Of a stretch of DNA of 64,000 nt, positions 1 to 7,926 are shown in pieces (the stretch's first letter is position 1; each line of letters begins with the position of its first letter). The stretch is taken from IMG/VR virus record IMGVR_UViG_3300044611_001070, positions 1-64,000 of that record; one strand, given 5' to 3'. This DNA is from a virus. The position numbers and the translations under genes are program-made. Below the pieces are notes generated by a model. That model had not been told where the DNA came from, ran no database searches, and worked only from the letters and a program-made list of their open reading frames with translations.

Positions 1-293
1 TTGGAATTGCCGCACCTGAAAATAAATTCTTGGGTTCCACAAAAATGGATCAACTTGAACCTGGTAATATTACAATGTCGGTTTATTTAAAAACTTTAGA
101 AGATTTAGAAATTGATATTCAGTTTGGTGATTATGTTGGTTATTACGATACGGAAAGTTTTGTGAGGTACTATACTGTTGTTAACGATGGTCGTGTTACT
201 TCAGATATAAAACATACTTATAAAGGATATAAACCTTTTTATAGAACAATAATTGGATCACCTGTCGGACCAAACGAATTTAGAGGATTATGA
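1..293 (+). CDS. C-terminal part of an unidentified neck-region protein (5' end outside window)
   Basis: The frame is open from base 3 and stops with TGA at 291-293, leaving at least 96 residues; the true start lies upstream. A TTG at 30 and an ATG at 45 are in frame but nothing marks them as starts. The visible part is rich in Tyr, Gly and Asp and looks beta-rich; there is no membrane segment. It overlaps the next gene by ATGA, so the two are probably translationally coupled. Just upstream of a gp15-like tail terminator, T4-type phages carry the neck proteins gp13/gp14, so a gp14-like neck protein is a reasonable positional guess. I do not recognise the sequence itself. Confidence 0.75.
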   Translation, partial: GIAAPENKFLGSTKMDQLEPGNITMSVYLKTLEDLEIDIQFGDYVGYYDTESFVRYYTVVNDGRVTSDIKHTYKGYKPFYRTIIGSPVGPNEFRGL

Positions 294-715
294 AAATAAT
301 AGCTGATGAAAAAGAAGGGTTGTTAAAAAATAAAATTAACAATTTAATTGGTAAAAAAGTAATGTGTTATTATGACTTACATAGACACACATTTTCGGTG
401 ACTTATAATGGACTTGTTATGTTAAAGGCAGACTATTTAAAATTAAATGATGTTGAGTTTAGAGTAAGACAAGGTGGAAAACAAAAAGTAAGAGACAAAA
501 AAAGAAAAAATGTTCATGCATTTGTTATCGGTAATTTAGATGATTATTGTGAATTTCCTTGTGGGAATATTCCTGTACCTGAATCAAATGATGTGGTTAC
601 ATACAATCCTTACAAATATGATTCTTTTGTTAATAAAATAACGGAAGAACCAATTTATAAGTCAAATGAAATTGAAATGATTAACATTAAAGATAAAATA
701 TTTTTAATAAACTAA
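290..715 (+). CDS. Small conserved phage protein (KNVHAF-type), function unknown
   Basis: This 141-residue protein starts at an ATG overlapping the upstream stop (ATGA). Its first half carries a pattern I associate with a recurrent small phage/bacterial family: a YDLHRHTFSV segment near residues 29-38, a V-x-F-x-V-x-x-G-G strand, then a basic stretch followed by KRKNVHAFVIGN at about residues 72-83. The second half is less conserved-looking and has two cysteines (Y-C-E-F-P-C). There is no signal peptide or membrane segment. Its position between neck and tail-terminator genes suggests co-expression with virion assembly genes, but I know of no proven function for the family and do not infer one. 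Confidence 0.8.
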   Translation: MKIIADEKEGLLKNKINNLIGKKVMCYYDLHRHTFSVTYNGLVMLKADYLKLNDVEFRVRQGGKQKVRDKKRKNVHAFVIGNLDDYCEFPCGNIPVPESNDVVTYNPYKYDSFVNKITEEPIYKSNEIEMINIKDKIFLIN

Positions 716-716
716 T

Positions 717-1754
717 ATGGGGTTACCTAAAAAAATAAAAAAAGACATATCATTAATACCTAAGAAGACACTTCTTCCTAGACGACATGAGATTGCCGAT
801 ATGATTTCGGAAGATGGTACTTATTTACCTAAAAGTTTATTACACGCTGATTTAGATAGAGGGTTTTTAGATTTTGTTAAAGACGGACTTAAAACCGTAG
901 TTGAAGGAAAAACGGTACCAATGGTGGATGTTTTAATAACAACACAAAATTGGGCTCAATTTGTTGAGACATGGGATTTTGAAAATATTGATAAGAATGT
1001 TGAACCGCCATTCATTACGGTGATCAGAACACCTGAAGTTAAATATGGTAATAACCCTGCGGTTATGTATAATATTCCAAACAGAAAATTATATTACTAT
1101 GCTAAAGTACCAACTTGGGATGGACAACGTCATGGAATGGATATTTACAAGATACCACAACCTGTTCCTGTTGATATAAAATACACCGTTGTAATTGTTT
1201 GTAATAGAATGAGGGAGTTAAATAAATTCAATCAAATTGTATTAGAAAAATTTTCATCAAGACAATCATACCAAACTATTAAAGGACATTATATCCCAAT
1301 TATAAATGATGATGTTATTGATGAATCAATTTTGGATTTGGAAAAGAGAAAAGTATACATTCAAAAATATACTTTTACAATGATGGGATTCTTAATTGAT
1401 GAAGATCAATTTGAGGTACAACCCGCAGTTACAAGAATATTCCAAATATACGAAACTGAAAGTAAAATTAAAAAAAGAAAACCTAAAAAAGAAGTTCCTA
1501 TTTCACCCCAAACTGCAACCTTTACATATTCAGATGTTGACACAGAAAAGGAGGAAACTTTTTATTATACCGTGAATATGCGTTTTATGGATAGTAAAAA
1601 TGTGGATTCATATTCTGTTTTCATTAATGGTGATTACTATGGTGATGATGTATTAGTAATATTAGTTAATAATGGGGATGTAATTAAAATAACAATTATT
1701 AAAGATAATCCTTCTGAACAATCTTCAATAGTATTTACTGAAGAGTTACTTTAA
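717..1754 (+). CDS. Tail terminator / proximal sheath stabilizer, gp15-like
   Basis: The 345-residue product resembles T4 gp15, the ring that caps the tail and joins it to the head. Residues about 70-235 follow the gp15 layout: an N-terminal part with a predicted list of target epitopes of the form V-P-M-V-D-V-L-I-T-T, a central VDIKYTVVIVCNRMRELNKF segment (regular alternating strand then helix), and a final strand YTFTMMGFLIDED equivalent to the gp15 C-terminal strand before W-x-x-P-P. The region after residue 250 is an extra, roughly 90-residue domain absent from T4 gp15 (272 residues), joined by a Lys-rich linker. Its neighbours, neck-like genes before and the sheath gene after, fit this assignment. 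The gene starts two bases after the previous stop. Confidence 0.65.
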   Translation: MGLPKKIKKDISLIPKKTLLPRRHEIADMISEDGTYLPKSLLHADLDRGFLDFVKDGLKTVVEGKTVPMVDVLITTQNWAQFVETWDFENIDKNVEPPFITVIRTPEVKYGNNPAVMYNIPNRKLYYYAKVPTWDGQRHGMDIYKIPQPVPVDIKYTVVIVCNRMRELNKFNQIVLEKFSSRQSYQTIKGHYIPIINDDVIDESILDLEKRKVYIQKYTFTMMGFLIDEDQFEVQPAVTRIFQIYETESKIKKRKPKKEVPISPQTATFTYSDVDTEKEETFYYTVNMRFMDSKNVDSYSVFINGDYYGDDVLVILVNNGDVIKITIIKDNPSEQSSIVFTEELL

Positions 1755-1915
1755 TCCTCCCCGTATATATCTTTTTTTTCCTTACATTTTTCAAAAATAA
1801 GGTTTTCCAAAAACCTATACATTTTAATACCACGTTTATCGCAATACTTCTTTAGGGTCTCGTGTGATTCAACCGAAATCTTCAGGTTTTTTATCTTCTT
1901 AGTATCTTTATCCAT
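1751..1915 (-). CDS. Small ribbon-helix-helix-like DNA-binding protein
   Basis: Reading the minus strand from ATG at 1915 to TAA at 1751 gives a 54-residue protein. It begins with acidic/basic residues, then LKISVESHETLKKYCDKRG, a beta strand followed by a helix, a turn, and a second helix around KMYRFLENLIFEKC. This is the layout of Arc/MetJ/CopG-type ribbon-helix-helix repressors, and the length is typical. It lies antisense in the gap between the tail terminator and sheath genes and overlaps the terminator gene stop by four bases. A dimeric transcriptional regulator is the natural inference; its operator and target are unknown. It is almost the only minus-strand gene outside the fibre cassette. 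Confidence 0.7.
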   Translation of the reverse strand: MDKDTKKIKNLKISVESHETLKKYCDKRGIKMYRFLENLIFEKCKEKKDIYGED

Positions 1916-1995
1916 AGGGCAGAAAAAAGGCAGAATAAAATCTTACCAAAATATAAATACTTTCTAATAAGTAAAGTTTTTCCTCAAATTATCAA

Positions 1996-2003
1996 TATTT
2001 ATA
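1996..2003 (+). promoter_or_regulatory. TATTTATA motif, candidate late promoter of the sheath gene
   Basis: TATTTATA lies 36 bases before the sheath ATG, in the only non-coding gap of this region. The same 7-base core recurs before most virion transcription units in the window, in the orientation of the gene. Its role as a T4-style late promoter element is inference. Confidence 0.5.
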
Positions 2004-2039
2004 TAATAAATAAAATTAAAACCAAAAATAAACTAAATT

Positions 2040-5000
2040 ATGGCAACTAACGGTAAAGTATTCGTATCACCTGGTGTTTATACTTCTGAAGTGGATTTAA
2101 GTTTTGTGGCACAAAGTGTGGGAGTTACCACATTGGGTATTGCAGGTGAAACTTTAAAAGGTCCAGCTTTTGAACCGATATTCATCAAAAACTATGAGGA
2201 ATTTCAAACTTACTTCGGAGGAACATCCGCAGAAAAATTTATAAACACACAAATTCCTAAGTATGAGGCGGCTTACATAGCAAAATCATATTTACAACAA
2301 TCTAATCAATTATTCGTAACGAGAGTTTTAGGACTTTCTGGTTATGATGCAGGACCATCTTGGTCTATTATAACTCAAGCAAATGTTGATCCTACTACGA
2401 TTGACTTTTATTGTGAAGATCCACAAATAGTTGATTGTTTACCTTATTGTGATCCTGCAGATTATAAGGTTACACCTTATGTTGTAGAATTTACGGGGTG
2501 TTCAAACTCACAAGGAACAATTAGTTATATAACTGATTTCCCTGCTGAGATTGAAAATATATTAACTGATCAGTTTGAGCAATTCAATGGAGGTGTGTCA
2601 ACATTAGAAACAGAAATCAATAATATGGTTTTTGATGTACTTAGTGATGCTGACCCAATTAGCGCCCAAACTAATACAATAGCTTATTTCGGAACAATTT
2701 ATGGTCCTACTTATGATATATTATCACCTGAATTCACAAATGAAACTAATGTTTATGGTGTTCCTTCAGTATCAAGTACTGAAACTAATTATGAATCACC
2801 ATTTAACGATCCTTGGTATTATTCATTATTTACAAATAATGGTAATAATAGTTATTCAGGATTCTCATTCTTTGCTTATGTTGATAGTTTAACTCTAATA
2901 CCGGTAACAAATACAACAACAGCATTTCCATTTACACCGACACCAACACCGTCGGCAGTTAATCCATGTGCTACGGCAACGCCAGTATCATCACCAACAC
3001 CTACACCAACTGCAGTTAATGTTAATTGTTATACAGGTACAATTAATGGGTTGATTTATGAATACACAGGTACATCATATGTTAACTTTGATAATTTAGT
3101 TGTTGGTACATTAAGATCAAGAGGTATCGCAACATACGAAGATTCAACAAACCCTGTGTTTGAAGTAACAAATATTAATAATGTAAATTTAAATATGTCA
3201 GGACAATATTCAGGTGTTCTTAAAAACCCATATTTACCATTCGTTGTTAATGTAACAAATGATGACGGAACTGCATTCTCTTTTGAGACATCATTCTCAA
3301 CTTCAGATTCTCAGTACATTTCTAAAGTATTTGGATCAACTAACTTCCAAAAACCAAGAAAGAATGTTCCTTTATTCTTAGAGGAAAGATTCCAAGCTTT
3401 ATTAAATTATGGATGGAACAAAGGATTCATTAGAGGTTTGAGTTCAAACTTAATTGAATTAGATTCCGCACAAAGTGGACAACAAGATAGTATTGGATGG
3501 TACTTAGATAGATACCAATCACCAAGCACCCCTTGGATTGTATCTGAATTAAGAGGTACCAAAGTATTTAACTTGTTCAAGTTCTACTCAATTTCTGATG
3601 GTAACTCAGCAAACTCTGAAATTAAAGTTTCAATTATCAATATGTCATTCTCCAATGGAACGTTTGATGTAATTGTAAGAGATTTCTACGATTCAGATGC
3701 TAACCCTACAGTTTTAGAGAAATTTACAAATTGTAGTATGGATTTAAATCAAAATAATTTCATCGGTAAAAAAATAGGTTCATTAGACGGAGAATATGCG
3801 TTGAACTCTAAATTTATAATGGTTGAAATGAATGAGGATGCACCTGTTGATTCATTACCTTGTGGTTTTGATGGTTATACATTCAGAGAATATGCTGATG
3901 TAACACCTCCATTCCCTGTTTATAAAACTAAATATGATTTCCCTGGTGAAATTATTTATAATCCACCTTTTGGTTTTACAAGTGGTAACGATGATGCAAT
4001 CAGATCAAATGGAGATAACGTTAGAAGAACTTATTTAGGTTTCTCTAATAACATCGGATTTGATACAGACTTTTTCCAATACAAAGGAAAAAGAGCTCCA
4101 ATTGATTTATGTAATGTTGATGGAGTTGAGTGGTCATACCAAACAAAAGGATTCCACATGGATAAAGATGCTAGTGTTATTGTGATAGGACCAGCGTTTA
4201 CAACAAGTGGAACACCTAAATACTATGTTGGTGATGCAACATTCCAACAAGAACCTACAAACGAAACAAGTCCATACTACAGAATTTATTCAAGAAAATT
4301 CACAACAATGTTCTATGGTGGTTTTGACGGATGGGATATCTATAGAGAATACAGAACAAACGGAGACAGATATGTACTTGGTAGAAATGGATTCTTAAAC
4401 GGAGCTTGTCCTTCAGCAAGATATCCATTAGCAACAGGATGGGGAGCATTTAAACAAATCTCAATCGGTGATGGAACACAAAGTTTTGCAAATACTGACT
4501 ACTACGCTTACTTATTAGGAATCCAAACATTCTCTAATCCTGAGGCGGTTAACATCAATGTGTTTGTATCTCCAGGTATTGATTATGTAAACAATAGTGA
4601 CTTAGTTGAGGCTACAATTGATATGATTGAAAACGACAGAGCTGACTCATTGTATATTGCAACAACACCTGACTACAATATGTTCTTACCAACAACTACA
4701 GGTGGTGATGGATTAATCTACCCACAAGAAGCGGTTGACAACTTAGAACAAACAGGAATTGACTCTAACTACACAGCTACTTATTACCCTTGGGTATTAA
4801 CTCGTGATAGTGTGAACAATACTCAAATCTATATCCCAGCAACGGCTGAGGTAACAAGAAACTTGGCATTAACCGACAACATTGCATTCCCTTGGTTCGC
4901 AGCGGCAGGTTACACAAGAGGTATTGTAAACTCAATTAAAGCACGTAAGAAGTTGACTCAAGAAGATAGAGATACTCTTTATCAAGGAAGAATCAACCCA

Positions 5001-5384
5001 ATTGCAACCTTCTCTGATGTTGGTACCGTAATTTGGGGTAACAAAACTCTTCAAGTTAGAGAATCTGCTCTTGATAGAATTAACGTGAGAAGATTATTAT
5101 TACAAGCTCGTAAATTGATATCTGCAGTTTCTGTGAGATTGTTGTTTGATCAAAACGACGAACAAGTAAGACAAGACTTCTTAAATGCGGTTAATCCAAT
5201 CTTAGATGCAATCAGAAGAGATAGAGGTTTATATGACTTTAGAGTTACGGTTTCAAGTGACAGTGAAGACTTAGATAGAAATCAATTGGTAGGTAAAATA
5301 TATATCAAACCAACTCGTTCTTTAGAGTTCATAGATATAACATTCTACATCACTCCAACAGGAGCATCGTTTGACAATATCTAA
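2040..5384 (+). CDS. Contractile tail sheath protein, gp18-like, enlarged
   Basis: The 1114-residue product forms the contractile sheath. The N-terminus (VFVSPGVYTSEVDLS) and the C-terminal third, from about residue 880 (IAFPWFAAAGYTRG, then K-K-L-T-Q-E-D-R-D-T-L-Y, then N-P-I-A-T-F, then the RRLLLQARK helix and the final I-D-I-T-F-Y-I strand), are the conserved sheath core seen in T4 gp18. T4 gp18 has 659 residues, so about 450 are added, mainly between residues 120 and 650. The insertion contains a Pro-Thr linker (TPTPTPSAV and SPTPTPTAV) at about residues 299-325, probably exposed on the tail surface. Promoter-like TATTTATA precedes it and a strong terminator follows, so it may be a single-gene unit. 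Confidence 0.93.
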   Translation: MATNGKVFVSPGVYTSEVDLSFVAQSVGVTTLGIAGETLKGPAFEPIFIKNYEEFQTYFGGTSAEKFINTQIPKYEAAYIAKSYLQQSNQLFVTRVLGLSGYDAGPSWSIITQANVDPTTIDFYCEDPQIVDCLPYCDPADYKVTPYVVEFTGCSNSQGTISYITDFPAEIENILTDQFEQFNGGVSTLETEINNMVFDVLSDADPISAQTNTIAYFGTIYGPTYDILSPEFTNETNVYGVPSVSSTETNYESPFNDPWYYSLFTNNGNNSYSGFSFFAYVDSLTLIPVTNTTTAFPFTPTPTPSAVNPCATATPVSSPTPTPTAVNVNCYTGTINGLIYEYTGTSYVNFDNLVVGTLRSRGIATYEDSTNPVFEVTNINNVNLNMSGQYSGVLKNPYLPFVVNVTNDDGTAFSFETSFSTSDSQYISKVFGSTNFQKPRKNVPLFLEERFQALLNYGWNKGFIRGLSSNLIELDSAQSGQQDSIGWYLDRYQSPSTPWIVSELRGTKVFNLFKFYSISDGNSANSEIKVSIINMSFSNGTFDVIVRDFYDSDANPTVLEKFTNCSMDLNQNNFIGKKIGSLDGEYALNSKFIMVEMNEDAPVDSLPCGFDGYTFREYADVTPPFPVYKTKYDFPGEIIYNPPFGFTSGNDDAIRSNGDNVRRTYLGFSNNIGFDTDFFQYKGKRAPIDLCNVDGVEWSYQTKGFHMDKDASVIVIGPAFTTSGTPKYYVGDATFQQEPTNETSPYYRIYSRKFTTMFYGGFDGWDIYREYRTNGDRYVLGRNGFLNGACPSARYPLATGWGAFKQISIGDGTQSFANTDYYAYLLGIQTFSNPEAVNINVFVSPGIDYVNNSDLVEATIDMIENDRADSLYIATTPDYNMFLPTTTGGDGLIYPQEAVDNLEQTGIDSNYTATYYPWVLTRDSVNNTQIYIPATAEVTRNLALTDNIAFPWFAAAGYTRGIVNSIKARKKLTQEDRDTLYQGRINPIATFSDVGTVIWGNKTLQVRESALDRINVRRLLLQARKLISAVSVRLLFDQNDEQVRQDFLNAVNPILDAIRRDRGLYDFRVTVSSDSEDLDRNQLVGKIYIKPTRSLEFIDITFYITPTGASFDNI

Positions 5385-5404
5385 TCAAACAAATAATTTA
5401 AAGG

Positions 5405-5432
5405 AAAAGGGGAATTCGTTCCCCTTTTTTTA
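5405..5432 (+). terminator. Rho-independent terminator after the sheath gene
   Basis: A 10-bp stem (AAAAGGGGAA paired with TTCCCCTTTT) closes a TTCG tetraloop and runs into T residues. It begins 20 bases after the sheath stop and precedes the next promoter-like motif. Confidence 0.9.
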
Positions 5433-5441
5433 TTTTACTAA

Positions 5442-5449
5442 TATTTATT
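5442..5449 (+). promoter_or_regulatory. TATTTATT motif, candidate late promoter
   Basis: TATTTATT lies directly after the sheath terminator and only five bases before the ATG of the HAD-like gene. If it acts like a T4 late -10 element, the transcript would start at or very near the ATG and be leaderless. Confidence 0.5.
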
Positions 5450-5454
5450 AAGGT

Positions 5455-6294
5455 ATGAAAGATTACCATAAAGTTATTGTTAAAGAAATTATCAACGAAA
5501 TTATTCAGGAAAAACAAACACCCGTAATGAAATATTACGCTTTTGACTGGGATGATAATCTTATGTTTATGCCAACAAAAATACATCTTAAAGATGATAA
5601 AGGTAAAAGTGTTGGAATGTCAACTGAAGATTTTGCGGAATATAGAACTGATATTGGTGAAAAACCTTTTGAATATAAGGGACACACCATAGTATCTTTT
5701 GATGAAGAACCTTTCAGAGATTTCAGGGTATCAGGAGACAAACAATTTATAACGGATGCAATGTCAGCACCAACAGGACCGGCATGGGATGATTTTGTGG
5801 AGGCAATTAATAATGGTTCAATATTTGCTATTGTTACTGCAAGAGGACACACACCTTCTATATTAAAAGAGGGGGTTTATAGATTAATTAAACAGAATAA
5901 ACATGGTTTGGATTCAAATCAGTTGGCAAAAAATCTTTTAAAGTATAGAGATTTAGCGGATGAAGATAAATTATCTAAAGATCAACTAATACGATCTTAC
6001 TTAGATATGTGTCGTTTTCACCCTGTGTCTTTCGGAGATGGTTCTGCAACTAATCCCGAACAAGGAAAAATAGATGCAATGGAAGAATTTGTGGGTTATG
6101 TAAAAAACTTATCACATTCATTACAACAAAAGGCATTTATGAAGAACAAGATTAGTAACTACTTTACACCATTTATTGGTTTTTCAGATGACGATGTAAG
6201 AAATGTAGAAACTATGAAGAAACATTTTGATAAAAAAGAAGATAATATATTAAAGACTTATTTAACTGCAGGAGGACAAAAGAAATTATATTAA
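5455..6294 (+). CDS. HAD-superfamily phosphatase-like protein with possible capsid-targeting leader
   Basis: The 279-residue protein shows the haloacid dehalogenase motifs: FDWDDNL at residues 30-36 (motif I, nucleophile Asp31 and second Asp33), VTARGH near 127-132 (motif II Thr), and GFSDDDVRN near 242-250 (motif IV acidic pair). HAD enzymes are mostly phosphatases or nucleotidases in phages; the substrate here is unknown. The first 24 residues precede the catalytic domain, are helical and basic/acidic, and contain I-I-Q-E at 16-19, matching the T4 prohead protease site I/L-x-E. An alternative start is the ATG at 5527, just before the domain. It sits between sheath and tube genes, an odd position for an enzyme. 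Confidence 0.75.
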   Translation: MKDYHKVIVKEIINEIIQEKQTPVMKYYAFDWDDNLMFMPTKIHLKDDKGKSVGMSTEDFAEYRTDIGEKPFEYKGHTIVSFDEEPFRDFRVSGDKQFITDAMSAPTGPAWDDFVEAINNGSIFAIVTARGHTPSILKEGVYRLIKQNKHGLDSNQLAKNLLKYRDLADEDKLSKDQLIRSYLDMCRFHPVSFGDGSATNPEQGKIDAMEEFVGYVKNLSHSLQQKAFMKNKISNYFTPFIGFSDDDVRNVETMKKHFDKKEDNILKTYLTAGGQKKLY

Positions 6295-6367
6295 CTAGTT
6301 TGTCTGGTATAGTATAAGAATATGTTCAAAAAAAATGTAAGTAAATAGAAAAAATTCATTATCGTGA

Positions 6368-6375
6368 TATTTATA
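6368..6375 (+). promoter_or_regulatory. TATTTATA motif, candidate late promoter of the tube gene
   Basis: TATTTATA in the 121-base gap before the tube gene, 40 bases before its ATG. The rest of the gap is an A-rich leader with a repeated ACTAAAATAA segment and no Shine-Dalgarno sequence. Confidence 0.5.
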
Positions 6376-6415
6376 ATAAAAAACTAAAATAAACTAAAAA
6401 CTAAAATAAAAAATT

Positions 6416-6904
6416 ATGGCTGATTTGTTAATGAAAATGCCAATTCCTTACGAACCAAAAAGAGACAATCGTTGGATTTTAAGGTTTCCATCATCACTTG
6501 GAATTAATGAGTGGTATGTGGAGAGTACTTCGAGACCTAAATTAAAAATCGCTTCAGTTGCGATACCTTTCTTAAATACTGAAACATATGTTGCTGGTAG
6601 GTTTAACTGGGAAGAAATTTCAGTTAAGTTTAGAGATCCAATCGGACCTTCAGCGTCTCAAGCGGTTATGGAATGGATTCGTCTATGTGCGGAGTCTGTA
6701 ACGGGTCGTATGGGTTATGCTGCAGGATACAAGAAAAATGTTGATTTGGAAATGTTAGACCCAACAGGAGTTGTTGTTGAGAAATGGATTTTAGAAGGGG
6801 CTTGGTTAACAGGATATGATGGTGGTACGTTAGATTATTCAAGTGATAAGATTGTTGGAATCACTTCAAGTATTCGTATGGATCGTTGTATATTAGTATA
6901 CTAA
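6416..6904 (+). CDS. Tail tube protein, gp19-like
   Basis: At 162 residues it is almost the same size as T4 gp19 (163), the protein that stacks in hexameric rings inside the sheath. The typical pattern is present: a helix-poor start, NRWILRFPSSL, a P-x-L-K-I-A strand, VKFRDPIGPSASQAVMEW at about 69-86, then a central helix followed by DLEMLDPTGVVVEKWILEGA and a final strand ending in I-R-M-D-R-C-I-L. It is the third gene after the sheath and is flanked by its own promoter-like motif and a terminator, as expected for a highly expressed structural gene. Confidence 0.93.
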   Translation: MADLLMKMPIPYEPKRDNRWILRFPSSLGINEWYVESTSRPKLKIASVAIPFLNTETYVAGRFNWEEISVKFRDPIGPSASQAVMEWIRLCAESVTGRMGYAAGYKKNVDLEMLDPTGVVVEKWILEGAWLTGYDGGTLDYSSDKIVGITSSIRMDRCILVY

Positions 6905-6924
6905 AAAAATTTACTTTTAATATT

Positions 6925-6957
6925 AACCGTGTACATTTATGATGTATACGGTTTTTT
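6925..6957 (+). terminator. Rho-independent terminator after the tube gene
   Basis: An 11-bp stem (AACCGTGTACA with TGTATACGGTT, one G-U pair) and a 7-base loop, followed by a T-run. It starts 20 bases after the tube stop. Confidence 0.9.
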
Positions 6958-6990
6958 GTGCAATAATAAATTAAAAAAATATAAAAAAAA

Positions 6991-7755
6991 ATGGATCAAG
7001 ACACGGCCGCTAATGGGCAAATGGATTTTAACTTACCACATGACGTGGTAACACTACCTTCAGGTGGTTTATTCTACAAATCAAAAAAGAAAAGCGTTAA
7101 GGTTGGTTACTTAACCGCAAGTGATGAAAATATTTTAGTTAATATTGAATCAAGAAAATCTATTAATGAAGGTGTTGTTTTACCCTTATTAAGAAATAAA
7201 CTTTATGAAAAAGACTTAAGACCTGAAGAATTAATGGAAAGTGATATTGAAGCAATCCTTTTATTTTTACGTAATACATCTTTTGGTCCTGAATATAGAA
7301 TCACAACTGTTGACCCATCAAACGGTCAAACATTTGAAGCATCTATTATGTTGGATGAGTTAAATTTGACAAGACCAAAAGTACAACCTGATGAAGATGG
7401 TACATTTACGGTTAAATTACCAAAATCAAACGCGGATGTTAAACTTAAAATGTTAAGTTTATATGACACCATTGAAATTGCTAAAATAATTGACTCATAC
7501 CCTGTAGGGTATACCGCACCTACGATAACAACAAGATTAAATAAAACTATTTTGGAATTAAATGGTAATCCAGATAGAAATGAAATAAGCGTATTTTGTC
7601 AAAATATGCCAATTGGTGATTCTAAGTTCATAAGAAATTTCCTAAAAGAAAACGAACCGAGATTGGATTTAAGGAAAACAGTTTACGCCCCATCAGGAGA
7701 AAAAGTCGATGTCATCATCAACTTTGGGGTGGAGTTTTTTCGGCCTTTCTTCTAA
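6991..7755 (+). CDS. Baseplate hub/assembly protein, gp26-like (T4_baseplate family)
   Basis: The 254-residue product has the signature of T4 gp26-type baseplate proteins: V-T-L-P-S-G-G-L-F-Y near residues 20-29, VGYLTASDENILVN at about 38-51, a run of Leu-rich helices with D-I-E-A-I-L-L-F-L-R-N-T-S-F-G, then a beta part with DELNLTRPK. In myophages this family sits between tube and tape-measure genes and acts as an assembly chaperone or hub component. Its last 47 bases overlap the next small frame, and a possible +1 frameshift site lies in the overlap. There is no promoter-like TATTTAT in front; an A-rich leader follows the tube terminator. Confidence 0.75.
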   Translation: MDQDTAANGQMDFNLPHDVVTLPSGGLFYKSKKKSVKVGYLTASDENILVNIESRKSINEGVVLPLLRNKLYEKDLRPEELMESDIEAILLFLRNTSFGPEYRITTVDPSNGQTFEASIMLDELNLTRPKVQPDEDGTFTVKLPKSNADVKLKMLSLYDTIEIAKIIDSYPVGYTAPTITTRLNKTILELNGNPDRNEISVFCQNMPIGDSKFIRNFLKENEPRLDLRKTVYAPSGEKVDVIINFGVEFFRPFF

Positions 7756-7897
7756 TCACTCAAAATTTTTATTAGACGAATTTTATTATTTGGCAAAATT
7801 CTTGAGGATATCGTATAACGATTTCTTAAAACTTCCAACCTACATTAGAAGATATCTCTTAGATAAGATAGTTGAGGAAAATACGCCCAAAACTTAA
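7709..7897 (+). CDS. gp51-like hub assembly protein or frameshift extension of the gp26-like protein
   Basis: A 62-residue frame in the +1 phase relative to the gp26-like gene. Its distinctive part is DEFYYLAKFLRISYNDFLKLP followed by T-Y-I-R-R-Y-L-L-D-K-I, a helical pattern like the small second product of tail-assembly chaperone pairs and gp51-type hub assembly factors. Two routes of expression are visible. One is internal initiation at ATG 7709, with a GGAGA sequence 8 bases upstream. The other is +1 slippage at TTT-TTT-CGG (7735-7743) giving a fusion. The first eleven residues overlap the other frame. The assignment rests on position and pattern, not firm homology. Confidence 0.6.
   Translation: MSSSTLGWSFFGLSSNHSKFLLDEFYYLAKFLRISYNDFLKLPTYIRRYLLDKIVEENTPKT
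7735..7743 (+). promoter_or_regulatory. Candidate +1 ribosomal frameshift site
   Basis: The zero-frame codons are TTT TTT CGG. A Phe-tRNA on the second TTT can slip one base to TTC with perfect pairing, while CGG is an Arg codon that this AT-rich phage seems to use rarely. The zero frame ends 12 bases after the CGG codon, and the +1 frame continues for 52 codons. This is recognition by logic, not a proven site. Confidence 0.4.
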
Positions 7898-7905
7898 TAC
7901 TTAAA

Positions 7906-7913
7906 TATTTATT
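7906..7913 (+). promoter_or_regulatory. TATTTATT motif, candidate late promoter of the tape-measure gene
   Basis: TATTTATT in the 29-base gap before the tape-measure gene, ending 13 bases before the ATG. Confidence 0.5.
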
Positions 7914-7926
7914 GTAAAAATTAATT

